From: Hypholoma sublateritium FD-334 SS-4
Lineage: Eukaryota; Basidiomycota; Agaricomycetes; Agaricales; Strophariaceae
DNA length: 64,000 nt
Assembly (NCBI GenBank): GCA_000827495.1
Contig: KN817526.1
Coordinates: 372,001 to 436,000 of the forward strand
Reading direction: 5' to 3'
Part shown: piece by piece, positions 32,037 through 43,880 of the stretch
Numbering within the stretch: position 1 is the stretch's first letter
Layout: each line of letters opens with the position of its first letter
The notes under the pieces: generated by a model
The model's database searches: none
What the model saw: the letters and a program-made list of their open reading frames with translations, nothing else
What the model was told of the DNA's origin: nothing
Made by a program: the position numbers and the translations under genes

Positions 32037-34105
32037 ATGTCTACCCCTTCTCCTTCATCGTCGAGGTCGTCCTCCCCTCCGGGTACTCCTCCAAACCTTC
32101 ATCAAAACAGCATCGATCCCGAAGTTAAATGGCTTGTACAAAAGTTCGGCGGCACGAGCGTCGGAAAGTTTGCTCTCAAGATCGCAGCGGACGTTGTTGC
32201 GTACGTCTGGTTTCCGATGCAATGCTCACATATCATTGAACGCCTTTCACAGTAACTATATTGACGATAACAAGGTCGCCATTGTCTGTTCTGCGCGTTC
32301 AGGATCGACAAAGGCTCTTGGGACCACAAACCTGCTTCTCCGGGCGGCCTCAGAGGCCCTCACGCGGAGAAAACCCGCTTCAGCTTCGGCATCAGGAGCA
32401 GCCACGCCTGTGTCGAGGGGTCTGTTCGGTGCTGGCTCGTATGGAAGCGACAACAACCACAGCCCACCAACCAGTCCGAAGGGTAGGAGTCGATCGTCGC
32501 GATCGTCGTCCCCTCCCCCGCTTTTTGGTTTTACCCCGATCAACGGGAACTCCGGCGTGGGGTCGCAACCTGATTTCAGCATCACTGTCGATATCATCCG
32601 GAACGAACACGTCGCGGCAGCACGCACATCCATAAATGATCCCCACATATTGAAAGAACTGGAAGATGAAATCGAACGCGACTGCGAATGGCTTCGCAAT
32701 TTTCTTCTCGCCGCAAAAGTATGTTCTCCCTAGATCCTGCATCTGTTCGTTATTTGACTACTGTTACCCATATCACGATTTTTTGCTTGGATAGATCATT
32801 GATGAAATTTCACCTCGCTCGCGCGATAACATCATAGGGCTGGGCGAGCGGCTTGCGTGTAAATTTATGACCGCAGTGCTCCGTGATCAGGTATGTGGTG
32901 TTATTTTTAGCGTGCAACGCCAGCAACTAAGGAATATCCTAGGGCATTGACGCAGAATACGTGTCACTCGAGGACATCGTGCCCCCGTATGACGGCGAAA
33001 TTGTTGCGGAAAAAGCCCTCCCGCAGGAATTCTACGACTCGCTGGCGGCGGCCCTGGGCGAGCGTCTCAAGCAATGCGGCGCGCGCGTCCCGGTGGTCAC
33101 CGGCTTCTTCGGGCCTGTTCCAGGCTCGCTCCTGCGCCAAGTCGGTCGCGGCTACACCGACCTGTGCTCTGCGCTGCTCGCGGTCGGTCTCGAGGCGTCC
33201 GAGCTGCAGATATGGAAGGAGGTCGACGGCATCTTCACGGCCGACCCGCGCAAGGTCCCCACTGCGCGCCTCATTCCCGTCATCTCGCCCGACGAGGCGG
33301 CGGAGCTGACCTACTACGGCAGCGAAGTCGTACACCCGTTCACGATGGAGCAGGCGATCCGGCGCAAGATCCCGATCCGCATCAAGAACGTCGAGAACCC
33401 GCGCGGGGGCGGCACCGTGATCCATCCAGACCCAGAGGCGGACGAGCTCGCGTCGCCGACGACCCTCACGCACGTCGTGCCGGAGCCCGTGTCGCTTGCG
33501 TCGCTGCACAGGCTCGCGCTCGCGACGGAGGAGTCGCAGCGCAAGCGGCTGCCGACGGCGGTCACGATCAAGGAGCACATCGTCGTGCTGAACATCAACT
33601 CGAACCGCAAGAGCGTGAGCCACGGCTTCCTCGCGGGCATTTTCAGCACGCTCGACAAGTTCGGCGTCGTCGTCGACCTCATCAGCACGAGCGAGGTGCA
33701 TGTTAGTATGGCGATCGGCGACAGCCTTCCGCCGAAGGTGCTCGACCGCCTCATCAAGGCTCTCAAGCAGAATGGCACCGTGCGTCGCTTCTTCCAATCA
33801 CTCCTCTGCGCCGCTTGAAGTCTGACTGAGTGTATACGTAGGTGTCCGTACACCGCGATATGGCGATCCTTTCGCTGGTGGGGCACCAGATGCGCAACAT
33901 GGTCGGTATCGCCGGGCTCATGTTCACGACACTCGCCCAGGGTAACGTGAACATCGAGATGATATCCCAGGGCGCGAGTGAGATCAACATCTCCTGCGTC
34001 ATCGACGAACGCGACGCGGTTAAGGCGCTGAACCTCATCCACCAAAGCTGTCTGCAGATCAAGCCCGAAACGTCGAGAGGGCGGGGTGCGCATGCTTTTG
34101 TTTAA
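32037..34105 (+). CDS. HOM3: Aspartate kinase
   Basis: Five exons encode the first enzyme of the threonine/methionine branch (aspartate to 4-phospho-aspartate with ATP). The N-terminal signature VQKFGGTSVGKF is present. NYIDDNKVAIVCSARSGSTKALGTTN is interrupted by a Ser-rich insert of about 70 residues before DFSITVDIIRNEH. GRGYTDLCSALLAVGL, WKEVDGIFTADPRKV and ISPDEAAELTYYGSEVVHPFT are the conserved kinase-domain motifs. Two ACT domains follow (VLNINSNRKSVSHGFLAGIF and LSLVGHQMRNMVGIAGLMF), which in fungi mediate threonine feedback. The last intron (after KALKQNGT) splits the ACT region. The protein ends RGAHAFV. The GC-rich central exon is typical of a highly expressed housekeeping gene. 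Confidence 0.95.
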
Positions 34106-34717
34106 TATGTGGCTTCCAGCTAATCTGGTACACCTGTTATAGTTGGCCCGTGGTTATTCTGATAAAAATCGGTAACAAAAAATGGCACCCAACGCCATGT
34201 AGAAAATCATTTTGGGCTTCTCTTAGGCCCTTGCTTATAGACTGACTACCCAAACACCATGTATACATACCACATAGAGGCAAACATCTTCATAGCTATT
34301 TTGTGTCATCTCTTTTCGTCGATCGTCACTGCGGTATACGCCCGTTTGCAACGAGTTTGGCCGGCTTCCTTATCACGATCGCATTCCTCAGTCGTCACTC
34401 GTTGCCTGGGCCATCGTCGACGCACTAGGAGTATTACCCTCATGAAGACCGCAGCGAGTCTTCAATCTTTAACTTCGGCCTTGAGCGATGACCAAAGCTT
34501 GCTCTCGGCTATGGGATTCGCCCGGAGTCACCCTCAGCTTCAAGGGAAAGTTGCCGGACTTCAATCATAGGTTAGATTACTATATAATCCAGGAGTAGTA
34601 CGTATACATTTGATAAGGGAATTACATAGACTGGTATAACATCCGGGAATAAGGTGTACAATACAATAACTGGGCAGAATGCTCGATGTACATAGAGAAG
34701 AGATCACAAGTTCAACT
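34106..34717. other. Convergent intergenic region
   Basis: A 3'-3' interval between aspartate kinase and the tyrosinase gene. No supported coding sequence was found; one 103-codon ORF at 34259-34570 has no domain or splice support. Confidence 0.5.
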
Positions 34718-35962
34718 TTATACGTAGGTATAGCACAGGGTGTTGCCTTGCGTGTTCATGACATCTCCGACGGTAACATTGGGAGCGATGACTCCGAGGG
34801 AGAGAGGGAAAACCAAGGTAACGTTTTGGGTGTTGGTCGCATTACCGAAAGGATAGCCGAACTGAGTGACAGGGCCAGAGATGTCGGTGAGGCGACTAGC
34901 ATTCGCGCTTTGCCACTCCGCCCAGATGCGGTCAAGGTTGGCGTGGTGAAGGTAGAAGAGGGGATCTGCGAAGCAATATAAGTCTCAGATATAATAATAA
35001 AGAGCGCGAACAAGCCAACGCACCGTTCGGGCTGGAGTAGACATCGGCGATGGTTCCGAACTTTCCTCCAATACCCAGATGTCCTCCGGCATGGATAGTG
35101 AATGTATCAATGGTGGTACCTCCCTGGACCGCGATATCGAAGGACTCGAAATCAGGTTGGGCGAGAGTGTGGGCCACGACGGAGCTGTTCAATGTGCGGA
35201 GGACAATCTCGGGGCTGATGTCGCGCTTGAGGCAGGAAGAGTTGGAGGTGACGGAGTATCCTGGGCCAATGTTGAGCGTCTGCTTGGCGAAGGGACCGTC
35301 GGGGACACATCCGCCTCCGGTGCGGTCGGGAATGTCAAAGGGGTCCGAAACGAATCCCTCCTCTGTGTATGGGCCATTACCACCAAATCCGAGAACCGAA
35401 TCGAAGACAGGCGCCTTCATGAACGCTTCCGCAGAGGTAGCATCCAGAGTCCAATCCCAGTATCTGCGTATGGTTCTGATCAGCGACGCTAGGGAAGCAG
35501 AAGGAAATGAGAAAGGCTTACGGGTGGGCACCAGAGTAGCCGCACTCCTCGCGTAGGGATTTTTCGTATATGGCAAGAAAGTACCTGTGCCATGGCTGGA
35601 AGTGACCCTGTTTGAGGACGAATAAGATTTCTCAGCCAATTGTACTCTTCAAAGGGGTCTTACGACAAAGTGAACGGTATCGGTCTGCAAGATATGATTT
35701 CCAGCAAAGTCATCGAAGCGGCTGAGAGCTCCAGGAACGGTGGCTTTCGATTTGGCGGGGATAGCCTGGAGACATCTCACTGCCGCAAGGTACGAGAAAC
35801 GCTCCAGTTCAGAGAAAGTGCGCCTAGGCATTGCATGATTAGTACGAGTGTTGAGGCCAGAAAAAAAACTTGCCATTCCCGGCGCTGCAGAGGGTTCTGG
35901 CACTGGCTTGCAAATGCAGCAGAAGCAAACGTAAGAAGACTTGCGAAGACAGAGAACTTCAT
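34718..35962 (-). CDS. Secreted tyrosinase-family protein (type-3 copper oxidase)
   Basis: Exon 1 encodes a cleavable signal peptide (MKFSVFASLLTFASAAFA). After splicing, CuA is formed by His in FAGNHILQTD and by VHFVGHFQPWHRYFLAIYE; an intron lies between V and G of FVGHF. SGAHPYWDWT follows across another intron. CuB is supplied by FTIHAGGHLGIGG and, after a further intron, DPLFYLHHANLDRIWAEW. All six copper-ligand regions are visible. The C-terminus (ITQ-like GPVTQFGYPFGNATNTQNVT...LCYTYV) ends soon after CuB, so there is no C-terminal shielding domain as in mushroom tyrosinase PPO. This short secreted class is known from fungi. Substrates are probably phenols, not further definable. Several N-glycosylation sequons are present. 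Confidence 0.9.
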
Positions 35963-36491
35963 GGATCGATGAGATTACGAGGGATATTCCTGCAACCGTC
36001 CTCGGATCCTTATAATTATGTTCATGTTTCCGACGCAGCGCAGTGCAATCGAGATCGATATCGCAGAAATTGCAGGGCGCGGTGTAACTTGGGTGCGGCC
36101 TGTAAACATTTTGTTCGTGATCAGCTTTGGATCAGCTTGTTGATCAGCATATTTCTTTTTTTCTCCTTTTTTGGGGTTACATAAGTGTCTGATGTTTGCT
36201 TCCGTCTATTGACCACAGGACAAACCCGACAGGCAGCAAATTGTCCCTGGGACGACCATACACAAATGTACAAGTGAAAGGCACGAAAACCAATTTCTCG
36301 CGGAGAGGACTCAGAAGAGAACGAGGAAAATGCCACCCCGATTCATGTCACATACAGTAAATCTCTGATCAACGGAATTTGAGCGAAATAGCATCCAGAC
36401 TGTACGCCGGGCGCGACCTATGATCGATGATCACTCACTCCGATGCTGGTCATGTCGCGCGTCTGGTTGTCCAGGGTCACTATTAAGGCGT
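35963..36491. other. Intergenic, tyrosinase promoter side
   Basis: Upstream region of the tyrosinase gene and downstream region of the large EF-hand gene, both on the minus strand. A TTTTTTTCTCC-type pyrimidine stretch occurs near 36150. No supported gene. Confidence 0.5.
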
Positions 36492-39400
36492 CTAGTGCGA
36501 TCCGCCTCTATTGGATTGCTGCGTGGTAGCGGCAAGAACCGCCTTCATCATGGTCATAATACCCTCTACCTTGGACTCCAAGCTAGTCAGTCGAGCGCCG
36601 AGTCTGCTCTCCAATGCGGTGATATGTTCCTCTCCAGACAACTCGTCTTTGTACGGGGTCGCAGTTGCTGTCGAGACGGCCGAGTCTTCTTCGTGCGAGG
36701 AGCTTTCGATCTCTCCATGCAAGTCAGGTTGAGGAGGCGCAGGTACCACCAATTGTGGGCTCTGGACCAGGGATGTCGTCGTATTGACCTTTCCATCGGT
36801 ATGTTCCACGGTGCGGTGCGTCTTGAAAAAGGGTGTGATCAGCGCTCTGTCTTTCGCCATGTCCTTCGCGACGTTTTCTAGTACTACTCCCATCTTGTGC
36901 AACTGCTCGTCCATTTTGCTTTCCAGGACATGGATACTAGCCTTGACATCGTCCAGCTGCTTGTTGCTCGACTTCAACCTAACCGCCTTGGCCTCGAAAC
37001 TGTCGTGTAAACGGAGTAAGAAATGATCCAGTGAATGCTTTTCAGCATTGCTTGGCCCTACGTGGACCTGGGACTGCTTGTGTTCGCAGTCCAAGCAAAA
37101 CAGTGTGTCCACAGCTAAGTGCAATAGTTGTTAGGTGAATGGTTTCTAACACAATCTAGTAGAGAATCACTTACTACAAATAGCACAAGCCCAGCAAGGT
37201 AGAGTTAGATCATTCTTGCAAGTAGCACACGCTAACGTTGTCAGAGACGATTTTCCTTCCAGTTCGCTCTCTGCCTGGTCATCTGGATTTCCGCCTCTAC
37301 CGTGACCTCCAGGTTTCATAGATGAACCCTTGGTTGTCGATGCTTTGGCGTCTTTTCCCTTGAACGACCTCTTGATCCGTTCCGAGCGCAAAGTGCATTG
37401 CGTTATCAGCTTCGCTTTCTCGGCGTCGAGGAGATGTCTGTTGATACGTAAAAGTGTATGTGAAACGCTATGTACGAAGTCTCTTTCCAGTAAGGTGGCA
37501 GATTTGGTGCACTGGGTCGAGTCCGCACAGAAATCGACGTGGTTGCTGAAATCATCTTCGACGCAGGTGATACAGAGATATCGACAAAATGCAATACGCT
37601 GCGAACAGGCATCGCAGTTGACGTCACCACTAAATTGCTCAAGGTTAACTTTGAATCGATGAGTAGTGCTATTACTTACATGCTGTGCACTTTTCTGGAA
37701 TTCAAGTATATCGCAATCGCTTCGTAGAAGCCTGAGGTGGAAGGATGGAGTTGTTTCTTCAACCTTTCCCATTCTATCGCAGCCTCTGGGGTCAAAAAAC
37801 CTCTGGTCACCTTTAAGTTAGTGGGTAGCATGTCACGTATGGAGTATTCAACCCAGGAATTTCGTTCCGCTATTCTTTCGCGTATGAACCTCCACGAGCA
37901 TGCATTTTCTTGGACTTTGAACTTGATGGCTTCTATGGCAAAAATCCATCTGCGTCTGGCTAGATTGAACGACTGGGTGTCCTCGTTTTTAACCTTGGGC
38001 TCATCGAGAAGGTGACGAAAGCGAAAGGCGTATGGAGGAGTCCTAGTCATGGTGAATGTTCCGGTCCTATAAATACACTCTCCGTCGTCAGGACCTGTAG
38101 GAAATTCGCCTTCTTCATTATCTATGACCCAGAGTCCTACTATGGCATCCCTTTGAGGGTCGTATGTTCCTTTCATCCTCAAATCATGGTATATGTTAAA
38201 CACGATTGTGATGTCTATCGATGCCGCCTCCTCTGTAGACTCGGCGCCTTCCAAAATCCCCGAGATGCCGACGGTATTTATCGATTCCATTCCATTCACG
38301 GAGAGGTCTTTGCCGACGACTGGCCCTATATTTAGATAGACTACAGGATTGATTTTTCCATCATCGTCTTCCCGCATGGCTGCGACCCAGAAACCTTCGA
38401 TGGGGTGTTCAACGTGTGCTGCAAAGGCCTCATTGGTGCCTTTCAGATTTGAGTCTGGATCTGTATATTTGAAGGATGCTCCCAATCCTTTCGAAAGGAT
38501 TGATATATCAACATCAGATTTTTTACTGGCCGATGCGGGCAAGTCTTCTGTTTCAGGTATGGTGTCGGTGAATGAGAAGATACTATTCTTGTTTGGCGAG
38601 CGCTTGTATTCGTACATCCCATTAAACTAGCATACAGACAATCTTCAGTGTATGAACGCCAAGGATATAATACGGCGCACCATCCCATAAGCAAAACTTT
38701 CAAACTGGGCCAAAGAATTTCGATACACTTGTCGAAATATTTCTACCAAAGGACGTTGTAAGCGAAGCTGATCAAATGACAGCCACCCTAAAACATATAC
38801 CCACCTTTGAGCCGATCGATACGAGCCTCGAACACCCATATTATTCGCAGCAGAGAGTCGTGATGGGTCAAAAGCTCGTCGGGATGCAGAATTTTGGTTC
38901 GCGCAACTTTGAATATTTCCAAGTGGTGTTCGAGTATCAAGTGCAAAAGAGGTAGTATCCACTGCAATTGGATACAGATCAATTGGATACAGATTAATTA
39001 TAGTTTTCAGCTGCAACAATAAACAAGCAACGTACTGTTTCTACCCGTTCTGACCCTGCGATGAGAGTTACATCAGTCTGTGCTTGGACGAGGTATGACA
39101 TCGCCTTCAGGTTTGCTCGCAGGCGCTCTTCTTGAAGAGTCGCCATTGACGTCGCTATCTCCACCAGTTTAGGGTCTCTTGGCGCATCACTGGGAATGGA
39201 ATGAATAGGTCGAAGAATGGCTTCTATGCAGTTGACCACAAAGCTATCGAGGTACATGTATGCAAATTTCTTGTTCATCGGGTGCAAAGAGTCTGCCATT
39301 TTGTGCATTTTCTGTAAGGTTGTGTATATTTTTTGACGATAGTCGGTGATATTGATGTGCCATCCTTTATGTCACGAAAACGAAATCAAGGCCAAGAAAA

Positions 39401-41431
39401 CTGTCAAAGAAGAGGGACAAACCAGCGGCCCAGTATGCAATCCAATATAGCAAGCTATAAACGGAAAACAAAAACGAATTTTATCTTGAACCATCGTGGT
39501 GGAATACGAAAGGCTAACCTCCAACCTGGTGGCCGAGAAAGAGCAAATGTATTTGCCTCTTCCACACTGATGAATCCAGAGCCATCTTCATCCATAGCTT
39601 CGACAATTGGTTGGACATGAGCTACATCGATGTGTTTCAAAGCCCAGAGTTCTGTCGCGTCGACCCCCTTGCCCTGCTCTACTGGTCTATCGGTTTTCGG
39701 TCCGGATGATGTGGCGAACAGGAGGGAACCTGGATCCGGTTGCAGTCTTTCAGCAAGTGGGACGATTGGCGTGTTTTGGGTGGAACGTTCTGCCATTAGA
39801 TAGTCGCGGAATGTCAAGACAAACTGTCGGGCTTTGACACTTCTTTTCAGGCCCTGAAAGACAAATAACAAGGTGTTTAGCGCTCCGTCACCAGGACTCT
39901 AAGATGGGCCAACGTGTTACCATTCTATCCCAGATTTTTTGTAGTTCCTTTGTTAGAGGAATTCAATCGACGTCTGACGCAGAAATTAGACCAAAGCCTA
40001 CCGGATCCTTGAGCTTCACCGGGGAGTTGGGCGCAACAGCCTTCTTTATTATTCTTCCATCTTCGTAGATTCTGATCGTAGTTTTCATTATCCTGTTGAG
40101 GCTCACGCTGTGATCTTGCATGCTTTGTCCCTGTTCTTCGAGTTGATCTGAGATCCGCTTCATGTTGTTATTCTGCACATTGAGCAACACCTCGAAGCGT
40201 GATTGGTTATTGGCTAGGACCTTCTGTAGATCTTCTGAAAGCTCGCGAGTCAAGCTCTTGCGTGCGTCTACCAATGTCTCGCGCAATGTCCTAGGTTCCC
40301 CGAGGCCTGAGCTATCCCCCGATATTGAGAGCAGTTTGGCGAGAAGATCATCAGTAGCGATACAGGTTTGAGGACCGCCATTTGAATCCATGAACGCAAG
40401 GCATTCACGCTCGCGGGCCGTGTCCAGCTTCCGAAATAAAGCGATAGTATCGTCGATTTTCTTCTCGACCACGTCCATTTTAAAGCTGACTTCAGCAATC
40501 ACAATATTCGCAGTGTCGACTCCAGCCGCGATATAGGATGTTATTGTCATTTGTAGCTCAGAGCGGCGCTGAGAGAAGGTGTTGACGTGTTCGGCGAAAC
40601 GCCGTTCGTACCCCTTGGCATTGACCAATTTTGCTGGTCAAACGTGGGTGTTACAATTTATCAACAAAACTTTTTTAAAGGAAGACTCACAGACGAACTT
40701 GCGGTCGAGGTAGTAGTTGAGGTCACTCCCGCAAGTCGTGATCTCACTGGCAATATCCTTTATGAGTGACTGTAGTCGCTCCTTTTCCGTAGCTCGTGCC
40801 GTATCCTCAACGTGTACGTGGCGTAGTGTTCGAAGCCTCAATAACTCAGTATTAGATTTATGCATCTTGAGGAAGTATGGTATATGACTTACTGAAACAT
40901 AGCAGACATCATATTTTGCATCTCGAGTTTGACTGCCAATACTTTGCGATTGTTATTGCGTCTGGTCAGGTCGAGTTTGATGACTCCGTTGAACGCAAAA
41001 ATGGCAACTGCAGGTCCCTTCAGAAAAGACAAAATTTGGTAGATAAATGTGAACTCACGCCCAAGAATAGGATGGACATTACCAAGAGCTACCAGTCCGT
41101 CTAAGCAGACATTCGCGGTTTCTGCGAAAGTGGTCAAGACATCCCCCGCATGTTCAACCTTGTCATCTGATACAGCAAAGCGGGCATCCAGCTTCATAGA
41201 CCTTTGGATTGTATCCTCATTCTTCGAGTAAAATTCCATAAGGTTTCCCCAGATTTGTTCACGATCTTTATCCAGCGTTGACAACGACAATAGATCGGAA
41301 GAGTGGCTATTTGGAAGATGATGGCCTACATAATGGGGAGCAGACCTCAAGTTCAAATCGGACATGGGGGTCGGAAAACGGAGATCGCGCTCGATCGGAG
41401 GCATCGCCGCTGCGGGGAAATGGTTATGCAC
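36492..41431 (-). CDS. Large EF-hand protein with ZZ-like zinc fingers and a NLR-like N-terminal helical domain
   Basis: A chain of about a dozen exons appears to form one gene of more than 1,200 residues. The N-terminus (ATG 41429-41431; MPPIERDL at 41404 is an alternative) leads to a helical region with ALGNVHPILGLAIFAFNGVI and RRNNNRKVLAVKLEMQNMM. In my recollection similar sequence occurs at the start of many Agaricomycete NACHT-type proteins. A long helical region follows (SDLNYYLDRKF, SRFEVLLNVQNNNMKRISDQ). One EF-hand loop (EAMDEDGSGFISVEEANTF) comes next, then a beta-rich domain (IEGFWVAAMREDDDGKINPV). Two ZZ/B-box-like clusters follow (CDACSQRIAFCRYLCITC and CATCKNDLTLPCWACAIC), then a coiled-coil tail. 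It is recognisable as a recurrent mushroom family without assigned function. Exon joins in 38620-39330 are the least certain. Confidence 0.7.
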
Positions 41432-41967
41432 TAGGCGTGTTGGTATCTGGTCCCAAATGCTTTCGCATTTGCGGTTATCGCATTACCTAAGGGAAGTGAC
41501 GAGGACGAACTAATTTTGACAATGATTGACTTGGACATATCGTAATTCATCAGTTGCACTGCACACCGACGAGGTGATGTTCCTGGAGCGAGAACAATGC
41601 AAGCGCCGAAGGTCTGATGCAATAGTTTCGTTTTTGGTCTTGTTTCTTATGTATGCGAGGCGCGCCATCCAACACCCGGGTATATCGGGACTGGGGGGAG
41701 TGCACGGCCATGTGATTCCAGCAAACAACATCGGGGGTAGGGGAGTGAAGCCAGATCGTTACGCGGGTGAGAAAGTCTGATTTATGTGTGTGGCCACCTT
41801 ATACATGCGCTCAGCGTGAGCATGAAAGAAGAATTGAGAGGGAAAGTCACGGTCTTATGCAAAAGCCAAGCAAAAGCGGTGAGCGGTGGCTCGTCCCTTG
41901 CGCGCCGCGCGTCCACAGCACAGCACAGCCACCCTACATGTGCATGTGATCTTTGACAATATGACAT
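41432..41967. other. Intergenic, promoter side of EF-hand gene
   Basis: Upstream of the EF-hand gene and ending at the target duplication of transposon copy 2. No supported gene. Confidence 0.5.
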
Positions 41968-41976
41968 CAACCTACC
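41968..41976. repeat. Target-site duplication, left (CAACCTACC)
   Basis: A nine-base direct repeat identical to 42739-42747, flanking transposon copy 2. Confidence 0.88.
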
Positions 41977-42738
41977 TAGGCTCGTCCCCAGCCGATATCT
42001 CCGAACACATATTACATAATGTGCACACGTGCTGCAAGCAGTTCGAAGAACCGGCTGGGCGCCCTCGTCGCTGTTTACACGAGTCACCAAAATCCTCGTT
42101 CGCCAGGTATGCTCACTTCGCCGAAAAAACACTTAAAACACATAAAAAACACTCAAAATCGAGTATANATNATCTTCTCAGAATNGCTNGCTGACCATAA
42201 AATAGTATACAAGTCAAACTACGACAATTTGACATTAACTTCGTCGTCATTGCCAGATTGGGTCCGTGCGCGCAGAATTGCATCTAGTTTGCACGCAACT
42301 CAGAAGTCATTTTTGAGCTTGAGATTACACTCATGGGTCTGTGTCATCACTATTGTACTTACTAGGCTGAAATCTTAGGAATTAAGAAGCGGTGGCCAAC
42401 ACCATGGTGAGCAGGAATTTGGTGTGCACAGACCAATTTGCANGACGANGACGAAGTCCATATGCAAAAATTGACATTTTAACATGTATACTCTTTTATG
42501 GTCAGCGAGCAATTTCGAGTAGATTATGNATACCCAATAATATGTGTTTTNTTCGTGTTTTTTGTGTTTTTTTGACGAAGTGACCATGCCTGGACAAGGG
42601 GGATTTCGTTGACTCGTGTAAACAGCGACGAGAGCGCCCAGTCCGCTCGCTGTGCTCGCTCGCCACGTCACATGTTCTACCATCACGTCTTCTGTATTTG
42701 TCATAGAGCCAGCGAGCTTGGACTGGCTAGCGAGTCTA
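41977..42738 (-). mobile_element. Non-autonomous TIR DNA transposon, copy 2 (inverted relative to copy 1)
   Basis: 762 bp that, as far as I can compare by eye, are the exact reverse complement of 4198-4959. Ends are TAGGCTCG and the complement of TAGACTCG, bounded by CAACCTACC duplications that differ from those of copy 1. The ambiguous bases occur at the same internal sites as in copy 1. The element ends 69 bp before the start codon of the Pmp3 gene, so it lies in that gene's promoter or 5' UTR. No coding capacity. Confidence 0.9.
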
Positions 42739-42747
42739 CAACCTACC
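42739..42747. repeat. Target-site duplication, right (CAACCTACC)
   Basis: Exact nine-base copy of 41968-41976. Confidence 0.88.
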
Positions 42748-42807
42748 TTGCCGCATCACCTGCACCTCTTGCTTCCAACCTTCATACAACAACTTGTTTC
42801 TATCGCC

Positions 42808-43292
42808 ATGGTCAGGTCCTCAGATGTTATTCTCATCCTGGTACGTGAAAACTCTACTCTAGCATACCCAAAGCTGCGAGCGACTGACTACAAACTTGTC
42901 TTCTAACAGGTCGCCATTCTGTTCCCACCAGCAGCAGCTGGTATAGTGACGGGGTGCAGCTGTGATCTGCTCATCAACATCATCTTGACTGTGTGCGTAG
43001 AAAAGCTCGCTCTTCCGATGCTCAGTTCTGACTGTTACATTTCCGCTTAGATTGGGCTATATACCTGGACATATCCACGCCTTCTGGTTGATCTACAAGA
43101 AGATGCAGGCGGAGGAGCGCTACGGAAACGGAGGATTCCTCTGTGAGTCATGTTGTAAATTTAAGCTACGCACTGATATTCTTATCACTTGTATAAGATG
43201 TTGGCAATGGTCATTACCAGCCTTTGTACTCTGGCAGTGGTCCAGCCCCTGGCCAACCTGCGCCGCAGTATTATGGCGCCACTGGCAATTAA
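42808..43292 (+). CDS. PMP3: Plasma membrane proteolipid Pmp3/UPF0057 family
   Basis: Four exons splice to a 100-residue protein. The signature is PPAAAGIVTGCSCDLLINIILTVLGYIPGHIHAFW; the hydrophobic hairpin, the central Cys pair and the PGHIHA-W segment are all diagnostic. The C-terminal tail YKKMQAEERYGNGGFL-YVGNGHYQPLYSG...YYGATGN is hydrophilic, Gly/Pro/Tyr-rich and longer than in yeast Pmp3 (55 residues). Pmp3 proteins influence plasma-membrane potential and salt tolerance. Codon phases agree at all three junctions (ILIL|VAIL, LTV|LGY, GFL|YVG). A transposon lies directly upstream and may alter expression. Confidence 0.9.
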
Positions 43293-43880
43293 TCTCATCT
43301 ATCGGCTGTATTGGCGGATCGACCGTTTTAGCATCCTTCGGATCTCTTTTTGTAAACTTGTATCTTTTGGACATACACTTTCACTGCCTCTGCCTGGGTC
43401 TAGCCAATGTGAGCCTTGTGCACAGTGTTCAGCAGTATTTTTCAAATATCGTGATTGTTATCACTTCAATTTATACCAAGTGAGTGAGCAAGACATCTAT
43501 TCCAAAACTTTTTTGCGTTGAGCCTGGTCATAGCTTTTTTGCAAAAGAAAGCAGTCTAAGGTGTCTCTCGCAAAGAGGAACAGCGAGCTAGTTGCCTGCT
43601 CTGCGTGTCCTTGCGTCTTATCTTGAGATGCTTCTTATTACACTCCATCTTCAGTATTAACGCTCTGGAGAAGATCAGTGAACAGAAAGATATAGCATAT
43701 ACCTCTGGAGGGGTTTTTCAAGCGCGAGGTCTACTTCGCCCCATACTATGTATAACGCGACCAGCAGCACGACGAAGCCGACGAAGTGCCTGAGCATGTC
43801 TCCGCAAGTATTTCTCACTTCGGCGCACCAACTTGACGCAGCGATTAGCTAAGTGTCCAACCAACGCCAATATGTTTAAT
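43293..43880. other. Convergent intergenic region
   Basis: The 3' flanks of Pmp3 and the methyltransferase. Only short ORFs without domains are present. Confidence 0.5.

Noticed and set aside
32964..33797. 277-codon minus-strand ORF
   Set aside because: Antisense shadow of the GC-rich aspartate kinase exon.
4198..42738. Inverted segmental duplication as the explanation for the two identical 762-bp blocks
   Set aside because: Different 9-bp target duplications directly flank each block, which shows transposition instead.
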